A DNA stretch of 64,000 bases from Natronorubrum thiooxidans (GCF_900156475.1 NZ_FTNR01000006.1:62001-126000), one strand, 5' to 3'; positions 17,504 to 27,007 are shown, counted from the stretch's first letter. A program made the numbers and translations. The notes: a model not told the origin generated them from the letters alone.

Positions 17504-18178
17504 GTGGGCGTCGAAATAAAAGAAACCAGGGTGACCGACGCCGAGTTCGAGGAGATGAAAGGATTCGTCTTCGAGTATCTCGCGGCCAGCGTCGAGAAAG
17601 AGGAGGAAGGCGGCCGCATGCGCTGGTACCCCTGGCATTCAGCCGAATACCGGCACAACCACATCCTCAACGTGGTCGAACTCGCCGAGGAAATCGCTCG
17701 CAAGGAAGGCGCAGACGTCGACGTCACTCGCGTTGCAGCCCTCTTTCACGACGTGGCCAAACTCGAGACGGATCAGGAACTCCACGCCGAAGCCGGCGCT
17801 CGAGTCGCCCGCGAATACCTCGATTCGCGCGCCGAGTACCCCGAATCGTTCATCGAACAGGTGTGTCGGGCGATCGAATACCACTCCTTCCAGGGTGAGC
17901 TAACGGATCTCGCTCTCGAGACCCAGTGTCTGATCGAAGCCGATCTGCTCGATAAGATCGGCGCAAACGGCACTGCGCTAATGCTGTTGCGGATGGGGTA
18001 TGAAGCCCGGACGCATATGGACACCGACGAAATGGTCGACCGGGTCTTAGAGCGTGGCTACGATGCCGCCTCGCAAGTCCGAAGCGAGACCGCCGAGGGC
18101 ATCGCCCACCAGCGCCTGAAACGGGTGCGGTGGTTCCGTGAGTGGCTCGAGGACGAGATCGCGGCGATGGGCGACTAA
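17504..18178 (+). CDS. HD-domain metal-dependent phosphohydrolase
   Basis: Cytosolic HD-superfamily protein of 224 residues, starting at a GTG behind a good ribosome binding site. The metal-binding set is seen as H in YRHNHILNVVELAEEI (about residue 50), HD in AALFHDVAKLE (about 82-83), and H in ELHAEAGARVA, with a further D in EADLLDKIG. These proteins usually cleave phosphoester bonds in nucleotides; the substrate here is unknown. The GTG frame begins VGVEIKETRVTDAEF, whereas the extra 59 upstream codons show no homology-like pattern. Confidence 0.82.
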   Translation: MGVEIKETRVTDAEFEEMKGFVFEYLAASVEKEEEGGRMRWYPWHSAEYRHNHILNVVELAEEIARKEGADVDVTRVAALFHDVAKLETDQELHAEAGARVAREYLDSRAEYPESFIEQVCRAIEYHSFQGELTDLALETQCLIEADLLDKIGANGTALMLLRMGYEARTHMDTDEMVDRVLERGYDAASQVRSETAEGIAHQRLKRVRWFREWLEDEIAAMGD

Positions 18179-18204
18179 GAGCCAGTGGCGGTTCCGGAGC
18201 CGAC

Positions 18205-18306
18205 CTAGTCCCCGGTCTCGCTCGCTCGAGATTGAATGACAAAATAGATGATGCCGACGATGATCACCGGGTAGACCAGTGCGGCGAGATACCATCCGAA
18301 GCCCAT
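18205..18306 (-). CDS. Small single-span membrane protein (33 residues)
   Basis: A short protein made of one hydrophobic helix (YLAALVYPVIIVGIIYFVI, residues 7-25) with a short polar tail. The ATG at 18306 gives a compact, sensible microprotein, and the codon use is like its neighbours. Small one-helix proteins of this look are frequent in haloarchaeal genomes. It lies between the HD gene and a hairpin-containing region; no function can be assigned. Confidence 0.5.
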   Translation of the reverse strand: MGFGWYLAALVYPVIIVGIIYFVIQSRASETGD

Positions 18307-18480
18307 ACACGGAGTAGGATAGCGACGAGTACTGATCGTTTCGGTCGTCCCCAGTGACTTGGAACCTGGTCCTCCCCCAGGTCGACTGCAGGGTCGACTC
18401 CGGCGGTGCAAGCCGATTCGACTGCAGGTCAAGTGCGATGCCAGTAGTGTCGCTCGGACAGCGACGGACTGTGGCCGACA

Positions 18481-19158
18481 CTACAGCAGTGCTGCCCCAC
18501 CGGTCACCAGGAACCAGACGCCGAACCCGGCCAGCACGGCCCCGCTTCCCGCAGCGATCATGGGTGCGAAGGCGTCGACGCGCCGGTCGGCCGCGACCAG
18601 CGCTGCCGGATAGACGACGATCCAGATCGCGATTCCCGCGAAGAAGCCGGCCAACAGCGACGGCGACCCCGTCTGGACGACGAACACGCCCTCGAGGGCG
18701 TCGCCAGCGCCGGGGACGTACGAGAGGACGTCGAGGGTGCCGGACTCGAGGAGGCCAACGCCGACGGTGAGCCAGAACCCGATCTGGTAGGGGTTCGTCA
18801 GCGAGAGGGCGAACGTTTTTCGAAATCCGTTCGACGCGCTCTGGCCGCCGTCGGTAAATGACGTGGCGGCTCGAGCCTCTTCGATGGCCCCGACGGCGAA
18901 ATACAGCATCAGGAGTCCACCGGCGAGATAGAGCGCCGGTCGCACGGTCGGATAGCGGTCGATAACGGTAATCGCACCGGCCAACGTGAGAACGAAAAAG
19001 AGTACGTCCGCGGCCATCGCGCCGAGGCCAGCCCGAAAGCCAGCCGGCCAGCCGCTGACGACGCTCTCTTCGGCAATGATGGCGTTCATCGGTCCCGGTG
19101 GCGCAGCCAGTGCGAGTCCGAAGACGACACCCGCAAACGCGGTCGTAATAGCGGTCAC
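18481..19158 (-). CDS. LysE-family amino-acid/metabolite exporter
   Basis: Inner-membrane exporter of the LysE/RhtB family, 225 residues with about six helices. The signature APPGPMNAIIAEES (residues 19-32) and the central SLTNPYQIGFWLTVGVG are characteristic. Substrate unknown. The 174 bases downstream (18307-18480) hold no gene but two short hairpins (ACCTGG/CCAGGT at 18364-18382 and GTCGCT/AGCGAC near 18447) that may end transcription. Confidence 0.88.
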   Translation of the reverse strand: MTAITTAFAGVVFGLALAAPPGPMNAIIAEESVVSGWPAGFRAGLGAMAADVLFFVLTLAGAITVIDRYPTVRPALYLAGGLLMLYFAVGAIEEARAATSFTDGGQSASNGFRKTFALSLTNPYQIGFWLTVGVGLLESGTLDVLSYVPGAGDALEGVFVVQTGSPSLLAGFFAGIAIWIVVYPAALVAADRRVDAFAPMIAAGSGAVLAGFGVWFLVTGGAALL

Positions 19159-19226
19159 GTATCTCGCCTTCGAATTGGCTGGCGTCGATAAAAAGACCAG
19201 TGACTTTGCCGTGTGCTATCGTAGAC

Positions 19227-19898
19227 ATGGCTATGGACGTCCTTCCAGACGATATCGGTCGCTTCATGCGTGCGATTGGACCGGATCCCGACGAACAGCT
19301 ACGCGAGATGGACGAGTACGCCGACCGGGAGGGGTTTCCCCACGTCGGCCCCGAAGTCGGTTCGTTCCTCCGATTCGTTGCCCGCCTGAGCGACGCCGAA
19401 CGGATCTTCGAGTTCGGCTCCGGCTACGGCTACTCGGCGTACTGGATGGCCGAAACGCTGCCCGCTGATGGCGAACTTGTCCTCACCGAGGTCGACGACG
19501 ACGAACTCAACCTCGCTCGAGAGTACCTGCACGAGGGCGGTTACGACGACCTCGCGCGGTACGAACTGGGCGACGCGATGGCGACGATCGAGCGCTACGA
19601 TGGCCCGTTCGACGTGGTGTTGATCGACCACCAGAAACACCGGTACGCCGACGCGTTCGAGGCCGTCCGTCCGAAAGTACCGGTCGGTGGCGTCGTCGTC
19701 GCGGACAACGCGATCACCGCCGGGCCAATCGAGTTCGAAACCCTCCTCGAGTACGCAGTCGGCGACGACCCAGACGACGCCAACGAACACACACAGGGGA
19801 TCATCGACTACCTCGAGTGCGTGCGGAGCGATCCGGATTTCGAGACAATCGTCCTGCCGCTTGGAGAAGGAATCGCGGTCAGTTACCGCGTCGAGTAG
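19227..19898 (+). CDS. O-methyltransferase-like SAM-dependent methyltransferase
   Basis: A 223-residue class I methyltransferase resembling the caffeoyl-CoA/catechol O-methyltransferase family. Motif I is IFEFGSGYGYSAYWMA (about residues 61-76), the acidic ribose-binding residue is in LVLTEVDDDEL, and the metal/catalytic segment is VVLIDHQKHRYADAF followed by VGGVVVADNAI. The ATG at 19227 was chosen; ATG 19233 is equally possible. Its 3' end overlaps the convergent next gene by 16 bases. Substrate unknown. Confidence 0.82.
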   Translation: MAMDVLPDDIGRFMRAIGPDPDEQLREMDEYADREGFPHVGPEVGSFLRFVARLSDAERIFEFGSGYGYSAYWMAETLPADGELVLTEVDDDELNLAREYLHEGGYDDLARYELGDAMATIERYDGPFDVVLIDHQKHRYADAFEAVRPKVPVGGVVVADNAITAGPIEFETLLEYAVGDDPDDANEHTQGIIDYLECVRSDPDFETIVLPLGEGIAVSYRVE

Positions 19899-20320
19899 TC
19901 GGACGTCTCGCCCTCGAGAACGCCGTCTTCGGGTCTGTCAGCACTGGACGTCGCACCGTACTCACGGAAGCCGAGAAACGCCGTCGCCGAACTGGCTGAC
20001 AGCAACGTTGCCCACGTGATCGCGGTCAGCGAGCCAACAAGCAGGTTGGCGCGCCCGGGGACGGCCGCCCCGACCGTTTCTAGGCCGACGGCGTGAACGC
20101 CGGCAACCGCGAGGAACGCCACCCAGAGGACGAGTGCGACGTGGACGAGCGTTCGCCGGCTGACTCGCGTCGCGTACTTGGCGACACAGTAGACGCCTGC
20201 GATAGCGACTGCCGTCGCCCCGACTGTCGGCGCGAGTGCGTCGGCGGCACCGATGATGCCGGCCACGCCAAAGCAGACGAACGAGACGGCAAGCAGCAGT
20301 CGATCCGAACAGTGTGTCAT
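19883..20320 (-). CDS. Hypothetical membrane protein (about four helices)
   Basis: A 145-residue protein with four predicted transmembrane helices (about residues 8-28, 32-48, 58-80 and 92-112) and an acidic, polar C-terminal tail of about 25 residues. I do not recognise the family. Its last codons overlap the tail of the methyltransferase gene. A strong AT-rich TATA-like stretch (TATATATT at about 20369-20378) lies about 50 bases upstream, so a short leader or a GTG start at 20329 is possible. Confidence 0.65.
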   Translation of the reverse strand: MTHCSDRLLLAVSFVCFGVAGIIGAADALAPTVGATAVAIAGVYCVAKYATRVSRRTLVHVALVLWVAFLAVAGVHAVGLETVGAAVPGRANLLVGSLTAITWATLLSASSATAFLGFREYGATSSADRPEDGVLEGETSDYSTR

Positions 20321-20406
20321 CGGAATCACATCGTATACCGCTTTGCTGGGACGAATCGATAGTCGAATATATAGCTGTTGGCTTCCCCTGTGAGGAATCG
20401 ACAGGG

Positions 20407-23400
20407 CTACTCGGCCCGGTCGGCTGCCGGGAGCTTCATCGAGAACGTGGTCCCCTCGCCAGGCTCGGTCTCGACCCAGATCTCGCCGCCGTGGCGTTCG
20501 ATGATCCGACGACAGAGCGCCAGTCCAATGCCGGTCCCGGGGTGTTCGTCGTGGGTGTGCAACCGCTGGAACACCTTGAAGATCCGATCCGTCTTCTCGG
20601 GGTCCATCCCGATCCCCTCGTCGTGAACCGAGACGATCCACTCGTCGCCGTCGCGCTCGGCCGAGACGTGGATCCGCGGCGGCTCGTCGCCGCTGTACTC
20701 GAGCGCGTTCGAGAGGAGGTTCTGGAAGACCTGCCGAAGCTGCCCGCCGTCGCCGCAAACACAGGGCAACGGCTCCGTCGTCACGTCCGCGTCCTGTTCG
20801 TCGATCAGAAGCCGGAAATCTCCTCGAACGTCTTCGAAGACCTCCTCAAGGTCAATTGATTCGAGTTCGTTTCCGCGCGTTTCGACCCGCGAGTACTCGA
20901 GCAGCCCATCGATCATCGCCGACATTCGTTCGGCACCGTCGACGGCGTAGGCGAGAAACTCCATGCCATCGTCGTCTAAGCTGTCGGCGTAGCGGCGTTC
21001 GATCAACTGGAGGTAACTCGAGACCATCCGCAAGGGTTCCTGCAGGTCGTGAGAGGCGGCGTAGGCGAACTGCTCTAACCGTTCATTCGACGCCTCGAGT
21101 TTGCGCTGGTAGGCTCTGCGTTCGGTGACGTCGCGGACGATGCCGGCCCGTTCGTCCGCGCTCGTCGACACGCGCTCGTCGGTCGAAATCGTCGCCACGG
21201 TCGCCTCGATCGGGATCTCCTCGCCGGTTTTCCGCTCGAGTGTGGCGTCGATCGTCGGTGCCTCGTTTTCGTCAGCGGCGATCCGCCGTGCGCGTTCGAT
21301 GACGGCCTCGTCGGAGACGAGCGACGCATGAGCGCCGAGTAGTTCGTCACGATCGTAGCCGGTCAGTTCCGTGTAGGCGTCGTTGACGGCCGTAAACAGT
21401 TCGTCTCCGTCGAGAACGTAGATCCCGTCATCGACGGCCTCGATGATCCGTTCGTATCGCTCGAGTTGCTGTTCTCTCCGTTTTCGGGCCGTGATATCCC
21501 GGAAATACACCGAGAGCCCCGTCTCGGATGGATACGCCTGGATCTCCAGCCACAGTTCGAGCGACTCCGAGTACCGCTCCCAGGAGATCGATTCTTGCGT
21601 CGCCATCGCTTCCTGATAGCGATCGGCGAGTCCCGACCGTTTCCCGCTGGGGAAGACGTCCCAGATGACCTCGCCGATGAGATCGTCGCTCGAGTAGCCG
21701 AGGAGTGCTTCGGCGCGTTCGTTGACGTGGGTAAACCGCCACGACTCGTCGAGTGCGTAGAAGGCATCCGAGACTCGACCGAGGATCTCGCTCAGTTCCG
21801 TCTCGAGTTCGCTCTTGCGGCGTTCGAGGCTTCGCTCGTAGGATTTCCGGACCGTAATATCCTCACCGATGGTGATCACGCGAGCGAGCGAGCCGTTGGG
21901 ATCGGCTACCGGCGCGGCGTTTACCGACAGCCAGGTTCGTTCACCCGACGGGTCCTCGATCACGAGTTCGGCGTCGGTGACTGGGTCGCCAGTCGTTCGA
22001 ACGCGTGCTGCCGGGGTGTCCTCGGGTTCGAGTGGTGTCCCGCTGGCGTTGGTCACCGACCACTCGTCGGCCGCCGCGATCGTGGCAAGCGTCGCATCGT
22101 CGACCGGCCTGTAGCGTTCCCGGGCGCGCTGGTTCAACAGCAGCGGCTCGCCGGTGGCATCCGTGACGCAGATCGCGACCGGGGCCGTGCGGAGCAGTTC
22201 CTCCGTCTGGGCGCGCTCGCGCTCGAGGCGGTGCTCGTGACGGAGCCGATCGAACGTCGCCTCGAGGCTCGAGGCAATGATGTTCGCCAGCGAGAGATCG
22301 TGGTCGTCGAACGCATCGCGTGTCTCCGAGCCGATGAGGACGACACCGTGGTCGCCGATCGGCAGACAGAGTTCGCTCCGGATCGACGTCTCCGGGTTGT
22401 AGACGTCCGGTTCGGTCGTGACATCGCTGTAGATCGCCGGCTCGCCACTGTCGAAAACCTGCCACGCAATCCCGTCGTGTCGACCGAACGACGGCAGCTC
22501 ATCGAACAGTGCCGCGGCACGATCGGACCAGGCGACTGGTTCGAGGGTTTGTGTCTCCGGCTCGTAGAGATGGATCCCGTTGAGTTCGAGGTTCAGAATC
22601 TCACGCAAATCCTGACAGGCACGCTCGGCGACGGCTTCGCGGTTATCCCCCTCGAGCCACTCGCGGACGGCCTCGTGTAGCCGCCGTAACTGGGTAGCTC
22701 GCCGATGCTGCTCGGTCACGTCGTAGTAGAGTTCGATGCGACCACCGGCGTAGGGGCCGGATTCGATGGGTCTGCTTCGGTGCTCGAGCCAGCGTTCGTC
22801 GCGGTCGTCGCCAGGGGTGATATGACACTCGAAGCGCTCGACGTAGCTGTTGTCCTCGTAGGTGGCAATGACGGTCTCTGCGAACGTTTCCGGATCAGCA
22901 AACCGATTCCGAATCCGCTCTGCGATCAGCTGTCGTTTGTCCCGGCCGAGGACGGCCGACCGATCGATGCCGAAATATCGCTCTGTCGCCTCGTTGATCC
23001 ACGCAACGTCGAACTCGTCGTCGAGGACGAACACACCGACGTCGGCTTCCTCGAGGGCCACCGCGGCCGACTCGGAGACGGTTTCCGTCGGCGGACCGCT
23101 CCTCGACTCCGAGTCCGGTCGATCGGCCTCTCGGACGACCCCCACCGAGCCCTGGGGCTGGTCGTCGGTTCGGACGCGATTCAGTCGGAGTTCACAGGGA
23201 ACTGCCGCTCCGTCGGCGGTTTGTATCGTGCCCTCGAGCGAGGTGACGTCATCTCCGTCGACGTATCGTTGCACTCGAACGGACCGGTCGACCTGCTCCG
23301 TATCGAGCTGGGAAAGAATCACCGAGACGTGTTCCTCGAGAAGGTCCTCGCGAGCATACCCCGTCAACTCGAGGAGCGTGTCGTCGACCGCGACAAGCCG

Positions 23401-23529
23401 GTCGTCGACGTCGAGTCGGAAGACGCCACCCGCGACCGTGTCGACGAGTGTCTGGCAACACTGAAGCGCCGTCCGGTCGTCGCCGGCCGGCCAGAACTCC
23501 GTGTTCGACGGTTCTGTCCGTTCGCTCAT
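20407..23529 (-). CDS. Multi-PAS/GAF sensor histidine kinase
   Basis: A soluble sensor kinase of 1040 residues. Order of domains: PAS 1 (about 28-130), PAS 2 (about 160-275), GAF (about 285-435), PAS 3 (about 445-560), PAS 4 (about 570-690), PAS 5 (about 695-815), HisKA with the phospho-acceptor in AASHDLQEPLRMV (about 826), and HATPase_c with N box NLLSNALEYSG, G1 DEGIGMDPE, and G2 PGTGIGLALCRRI. No transmembrane helix is seen, so it senses an internal signal, perhaps redox, light or small molecules. No response regulator is adjacent; the HalX regulator at 31225 is the only one in the window. The ATG at 23529 starts the family-like part; the frame is open 29 codons further. Confidence 0.9.
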   Translation of the reverse strand: MSERTEPSNTEFWPAGDDRTALQCCQTLVDTVAGGVFRLDVDDRLVAVDDTLLELTGYAREDLLEEHVSVILSQLDTEQVDRSVRVQRYVDGDDVTSLEGTIQTADGAAVPCELRLNRVRTDDQPQGSVGVVREADRPDSESRSGPPTETVSESAAVALEEADVGVFVLDDEFDVAWINEATERYFGIDRSAVLGRDKRQLIAERIRNRFADPETFAETVIATYEDNSYVERFECHITPGDDRDERWLEHRSRPIESGPYAGGRIELYYDVTEQHRRATQLRRLHEAVREWLEGDNREAVAERACQDLREILNLELNGIHLYEPETQTLEPVAWSDRAAALFDELPSFGRHDGIAWQVFDSGEPAIYSDVTTEPDVYNPETSIRSELCLPIGDHGVVLIGSETRDAFDDHDLSLANIIASSLEATFDRLRHEHRLERERAQTEELLRTAPVAICVTDATGEPLLLNQRARERYRPVDDATLATIAAADEWSVTNASGTPLEPEDTPAARVRTTGDPVTDAELVIEDPSGERTWLSVNAAPVADPNGSLARVITIGEDITVRKSYERSLERRKSELETELSEILGRVSDAFYALDESWRFTHVNERAEALLGYSSDDLIGEVIWDVFPSGKRSGLADRYQEAMATQESISWERYSESLELWLEIQAYPSETGLSVYFRDITARKRREQQLERYERIIEAVDDGIYVLDGDELFTAVNDAYTELTGYDRDELLGAHASLVSDEAVIERARRIAADENEAPTIDATLERKTGEEIPIEATVATISTDERVSTSADERAGIVRDVTERRAYQRKLEASNERLEQFAYAASHDLQEPLRMVSSYLQLIERRYADSLDDDGMEFLAYAVDGAERMSAMIDGLLEYSRVETRGNELESIDLEEVFEDVRGDFRLLIDEQDADVTTEPLPCVCGDGGQLRQVFQNLLSNALEYSGDEPPRIHVSAERDGDEWIVSVHDEGIGMDPEKTDRIFKVFQRLHTHDEHPGTGIGLALCRRIIERHGGEIWVETEPGEGTTFSMKLPAADRAE

Positions 23530-23631
23530 TACCTGCATCAAGCCACTCAGACGCATAAGTCCAGCGTAGGTACAAGTGCATCTCCCGGTGCTCGAAAACG
23601 CGACGATAGCCACCAACCGAACGGGATGGTG

Positions 23632-24090
23632 CTATTCGTCGTGTCCGTCCCCGTCGGCCAGGATTCGCTCTTCGGGAGACCGGCGGCCGGGATGGATCCC
23701 GTAGTGTGCGAACCCGTACAGTACCGTCAGCGCCACCGCACAGCACACCACCGCAGCGGCGACCGACTCGAGGGCGAGCGAGACGGTCGGGCCGGCGAAC
23801 GCGCTTCCGACGGCTGCCGCCGAGTCGCTCGCGGGTGCCGTCGCCAGCGCGTACGGGAGAAAGCTACCGAGTGCGATCGTCCACCAGCGTTGTGTCGCCA
23901 GTCGAAGTCGATCGACGCTGTAGTTTCGAGCGGCGCTGGCGACGCCAGCGATCCCGAGAGCGATCAACACGAGACCCAGGAGCAATCGAGAGGGAGATTC
24001 CAAGCCGGTATTAACCGCGACGCCGACGGCGACGACCGCCACGGAACCGACGAGTCGTGGAACGGTGGAGCTAGAGAACGGCCGAGTCAT
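23632..24090 (-). CDS. Hypothetical membrane protein (about four helices)
   Basis: A 152-residue protein with helices at roughly residues 10-26, 34-52, 68-86 and 100-125, ending in a polar tail (RRSPEERILADGDGHDE). I cannot name a family. The ATG at 24090 removes 50 upstream codons that are not membrane-like and lie in the divergent promoter region. It lies upstream of the sensor kinase on the same strand, 102 bases away; no operon link is proven. Confidence 0.68.
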   Translation of the reverse strand: MTRPFSSSTVPRLVGSVAVVAVGVAVNTGLESPSRLLLGLVLIALGIAGVASAARNYSVDRLRLATQRWWTIALGSFLPYALATAPASDSAAAVGSAFAGPTVSLALESVAAAVVCCAVALTVLYGFAHYGIHPGRRSPEERILADGDGHDE

Positions 24091-24220
24091 GGCTTGACAG
24101 CGGTAGTGGGTAGGTGTACAAAACTCTCGCGGACCGACCGCGGCCGAGCGACAGGGGATCGTCAGTTGCTCGGTCGCGGTCGACAACAAAGGACGTATTA
24201 CCGGTGCCGACGAGACGAAC

Positions 24221-24682
24221 GTGAGAACGAATGTGGACAAGCGTCGATCCGAGTTCGGAGGACAATTCGTGCGGTATCTGAAGCGACTCTGGAAGCGACA
24301 CGTGACGGGCCAGCCCGATCGGTATCAGGCGTACATCTCCCTCCCGACGCGTGACGATCGATCGGCGTTCGGCGAGGTTCACGGCTGCATCGAGGACCTC
24401 GAACACGTCTTCGAGGGCCGTCTCGACGTGTACGCACGGGTGCGGGGCATCGCAGTCGCCACCGACCCCGTCCCCGCTGACCAGTTCGACCGAGACGCGT
24501 TCGAAGCCGCACTCGAGCGACTCGAGGACTGTTACGCCGAAACGCACGCACTGACGCGTCTCGAGAAGTGGCGGCCGTCGGATAATCGCTCCGTCAAATC
24601 CTTCGTCGTCGTCCCAGTCAAACCGCTTTTTCCTCGGGATCGAACCGACGACGCGTCGCGGGTCGAATCGGCCGCCGAGTGA
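24221..24682 (+). CDS. Conserved hypothetical protein
   Basis: A 153-residue soluble protein starting at a GTG, with an alternative GTG four codons later. Seen: a basic N-terminal patch (YLKRLWKRHV), an alternating alpha/beta middle (RLDVYARVRGIAVATDPVPAD) and an acidic amphipathic helix (FEAALERLEDCYAETHAL). I do not recognise a domain. A possible TATA element GTATTACC lies about 27 bases upstream. It is convergent with the MscS-like gene. Confidence 0.6.
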   Translation: MRTNVDKRRSEFGGQFVRYLKRLWKRHVTGQPDRYQAYISLPTRDDRSAFGEVHGCIEDLEHVFEGRLDVYARVRGIAVATDPVPADQFDRDAFEAALERLEDCYAETHALTRLEKWRPSDNRSVKSFVVVPVKPLFPRDRTDDASRVESAAE

Positions 24683-24700
24683 CGGGAGTCCTCGAGCGAA

Positions 24701-25507
24701 TCAGTCGTCGGTCGGACCGGGTTCCGATCCGGGTTCGCGGTCGGACCGAGAGGATCGGCTGTCGGTGGAACGGTCGCGCTCGGTCGTCCGCCCGCTGTCG
24801 GACGATCGGTCATCGGGCGTGACAGTGGCGGTGCGTCCCATCCAGCGATCGATGTTGTCGGCGACGTAGTCCTTGCCACCCCAGCCGAACGCGATGCCGG
24901 CACCGATGGCGACCGCTGCGGCGAGTCCCCACGCGAGTGCTCGTGCAAAGACGTAGAGGATGCCGACGTCGATCCCCATCGTGCCGAGGCCGATGACGAT
25001 CGCGGTAAAGTACAAGAACATCCGAGCGCCGTTGGCGAACCAGTTCGCGTAGGCGGTCTGGGCCGCCGCTTGCGTCCGCTCGATGACGTCACCGATGAAG
25101 TCGGCGACGACGAATCCGATGACGATAACGAGCAGTCCGGCGATAAAGGCCGGCAAGTACGCTACCGCCGTCGAAACCCACTCCGACAGCAGCTGAATCG
25201 CGAGGGCGTTGGCGGCCGCAAGGATGGCAAGACCGTAGACGAACCACTTCGCAAGGGAGCCGAACGCACTGGAGACCGCTTGCTCCGTGCCACCGAGTAT
25301 ACGGCCGAGGGGCGTCTCGAGAACCATTCTGTCGAGTTCGATCCCGTCGGCGAGCCGCCGGACGGCTCGCGCGGCGATGCGACCGATAAGCCAGCCGATG
25401 AAGAGGATCACCAGTGCACCGACCAATCGCGGGAGGAACGTGACGAGTTCTGCGACCGGATCTTGCAACCAGTCGGGAACTTGTTGGGCGGGTTGTTGCT
25501 GTACCAT
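24701..25507 (-). CDS. MscS-like conserved TM-helix protein (mechanosensitive channel relative)
   Basis: A 268-residue membrane protein with repeated conserved TM-helix units (PF05552-like): LPRLVGALVILFIGWLIGRI with the following RAVRRLADGIELD, and a second unit YLPAFIAGLLVIVIGFVVAD. Four to five helices in total, then a C-terminal polar tail rich in Arg, Asp and Ser (about residues 225-268). It lacks the full MscS beta domain, so it may be a channel subunit or a related membrane protein in osmotic control. ATG 25507 is chosen, because the 98 codons upstream are not protein-like. Confidence 0.82.
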   Translation of the reverse strand: MVQQQPAQQVPDWLQDPVAELVTFLPRLVGALVILFIGWLIGRIAARAVRRLADGIELDRMVLETPLGRILGGTEQAVSSAFGSLAKWFVYGLAILAAANALAIQLLSEWVSTAVAYLPAFIAGLLVIVIGFVVADFIGDVIERTQAAAQTAYANWFANGARMFLYFTAIVIGLGTMGIDVGILYVFARALAWGLAAAVAIGAGIAFGWGGKDYVADNIDRWMGRTATVTPDDRSSDSGRTTERDRSTDSRSSRSDREPGSEPGPTDD

Positions 25508-26112
25508 GCGTGAACACCGTTGTCGTACCCCATGCTTTGTAATTGAGTGCCTATCAAAATGTCGTGAAAACAACCAGTCGTGGCCGAAGAAGACGCTTCG
25601 ATTGAAGTGTCCGTTACCCCGAATTGTGCCTCGCGTGGACCGTGACGGAACGACGATAAAAGCGACATCTCGGTCGAGGAGACTGAACAGAACGCAGGGC
25701 AATGACTGTTGCGCCTGCTCGCGATAAACGACAATTGCCGTCGATACCACATTCCGAGTGATCGCTCGCGCTATGGCGCTGTCCAGTTCGGAGAACACCA
25801 CACCGTCGTACCTACCGAGTTACATTCATAACCGAATCCCGGCTGACTCGCTTCTCCCGTCCAGAGCGAGGGGGAGTTCCGTGGGCGACATCCGGGCGCA
25901 GCCGGTCTGCCCACGGATGATCTGTGCTGGGAGAGAACCCGGGTGTGAACGGCCCGAGCCTCTGAATTCGTGCTCGACAGTATTCTGACGCACGACGATC
26001 GGAGTCAATTAGATCGACAGGAGCGCGCATCGACCGGGAGACCTGCAACCCGGCCGACCGTTTCGGTAATAGATGATTAGCTGGGTTGGGCCTGCAGCGT
26101 CCGGGAGAGGGC
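25508..26112. other. Long gene-free stretch with a possible structured RNA (605 bases)
   Basis: No supported coding region. The left third is moderately AT-rich and should hold the promoter of the MscS-like gene. The middle, 25852-25935, folds into nested stems: TCCGTGGGC (25878-25886) pairs perfectly with GCCCACGGA (25909-25917), enclosed by TTCTCCC (25852-25858) and GGGAGAG (25929-25935). I found no SRP, RNase P or tRNA signature. It could be an unannotated non-coding RNA on either strand, or a decayed region. Confidence 0.4.
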
Positions 26113-26904
26113 CTATTCGTCCCTATCAGGTCGCTGGTCGACGCGTGGCTCCGGCAGAAGCGTCGCGATCGGCTGGTCGTCGAGCCACTCGAGCAAGGCC
26201 ACGAGCTGTTCTGCGGCGGCCTCGAACAGGCGCTCGCCGACTTCGGGCGTGGCGTCCGTCTGGTCGCCGAAGACGCCGTTTCGACTGTTCTCGATCGAGT
26301 CATAGAACGTGGTCGCGCCGTGGACGCGTTCTGCGTCGTAATCGAAGACGGTTCCGCCGTCGCGGGCCTCCTCGAGGCGATCTTCACGGACGAGAGTTTC
26401 AGCGATATGCATGATCATCGCGGTCTCCTTGGGACCGCCGTGGGGACCGGGCGTCTCGAAGACCTCCTCGATCAGGTCGGGGATCGACTCGTCCCACATC
26501 CACTCGATGGCGTAGGCCGCATTATCGTCGTGGAGTCGGCGGCCGACCTCCCTAAGATGGTCGACGTTGCCACCGTGGGCGTTGACGTAGACGATCCGAT
26601 CAATGCCGTGGTATGTGAGATTCCGTGAAAAACTCTCGACGAAGTCCCGAAACACCGGCGGCTCGACCCACATGGTCCCGTGAAACTGCCGGTGGTGGGA
26701 GCTGACGCCGATCGGAATCGGTGGCGTACAGAGATACCCCGTCCGCTCGGTCGCCTCGCGGGCGAGTGCCTCGGCGATCATGTAGTCGGTTCCCTCTGGC
26801 AGATGGGGGCCGTGCTGTTCGGTCGACCCGAGTGGAACGACCGCGAGCGACTCGTCGGCCGTGTACTCGCCGACCTCCGGCCACGTCCGATGAGAGAGGT
26901 ACAT
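26113..26904 (-). CDS. Creatininase-family amidohydrolase (ArfB-like candidate)
   Basis: A 263-residue metal-dependent amidohydrolase of the creatininase family. Metal and catalytic residues are in GSTEQHGPHLPEGTD (Glu29, His31, Asp40) and VNAHGGNVDHL. In archaea this family includes ArfB, the formamide hydrolase of the riboflavin and F420 pathway, and also true creatininases and mycofactocin proteins; the sequence alone does not decide, but ArfB is a reasonable first guess for a halophile. It faces the NikR-type gene across a 103-base divergent gap. Confidence 0.82.
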   Translation of the reverse strand: MYLSHRTWPEVGEYTADESLAVVPLGSTEQHGPHLPEGTDYMIAEALAREATERTGYLCTPPIPIGVSSHHRQFHGTMWVEPPVFRDFVESFSRNLTYHGIDRIVYVNAHGGNVDHLREVGRRLHDDNAAYAIEWMWDESIPDLIEEVFETPGPHGGPKETAMIMHIAETLVREDRLEEARDGGTVFDYDAERVHGATTFYDSIENSRNGVFGDQTDATPEVGERLFEAAAEQLVALLEWLDDQPIATLLPEPRVDQRPDRDE

Positions 26905-27007
26905 ACGTACTACTTACGACGGAGTCGGAAAACTGTAGTTACTCCGCCAGACTGTCAACCCAGATTCGATGATAAGCCTTAATAGATTATGGCCTCCGAG
27001 TTATTAT

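Noticed and set aside
22705-24354. 549-codon open frame on the plus strand
   Set aside because: Antisense to the sensor kinase and the next membrane protein gene; product is Arg-rich, unlike a halophile protein.
25758-25988. 76-codon plus-strand frame in the gene-free region
   Set aside because: Six Pro, many Arg and Ser, no acidic bias; more likely the structured non-coding stretch.
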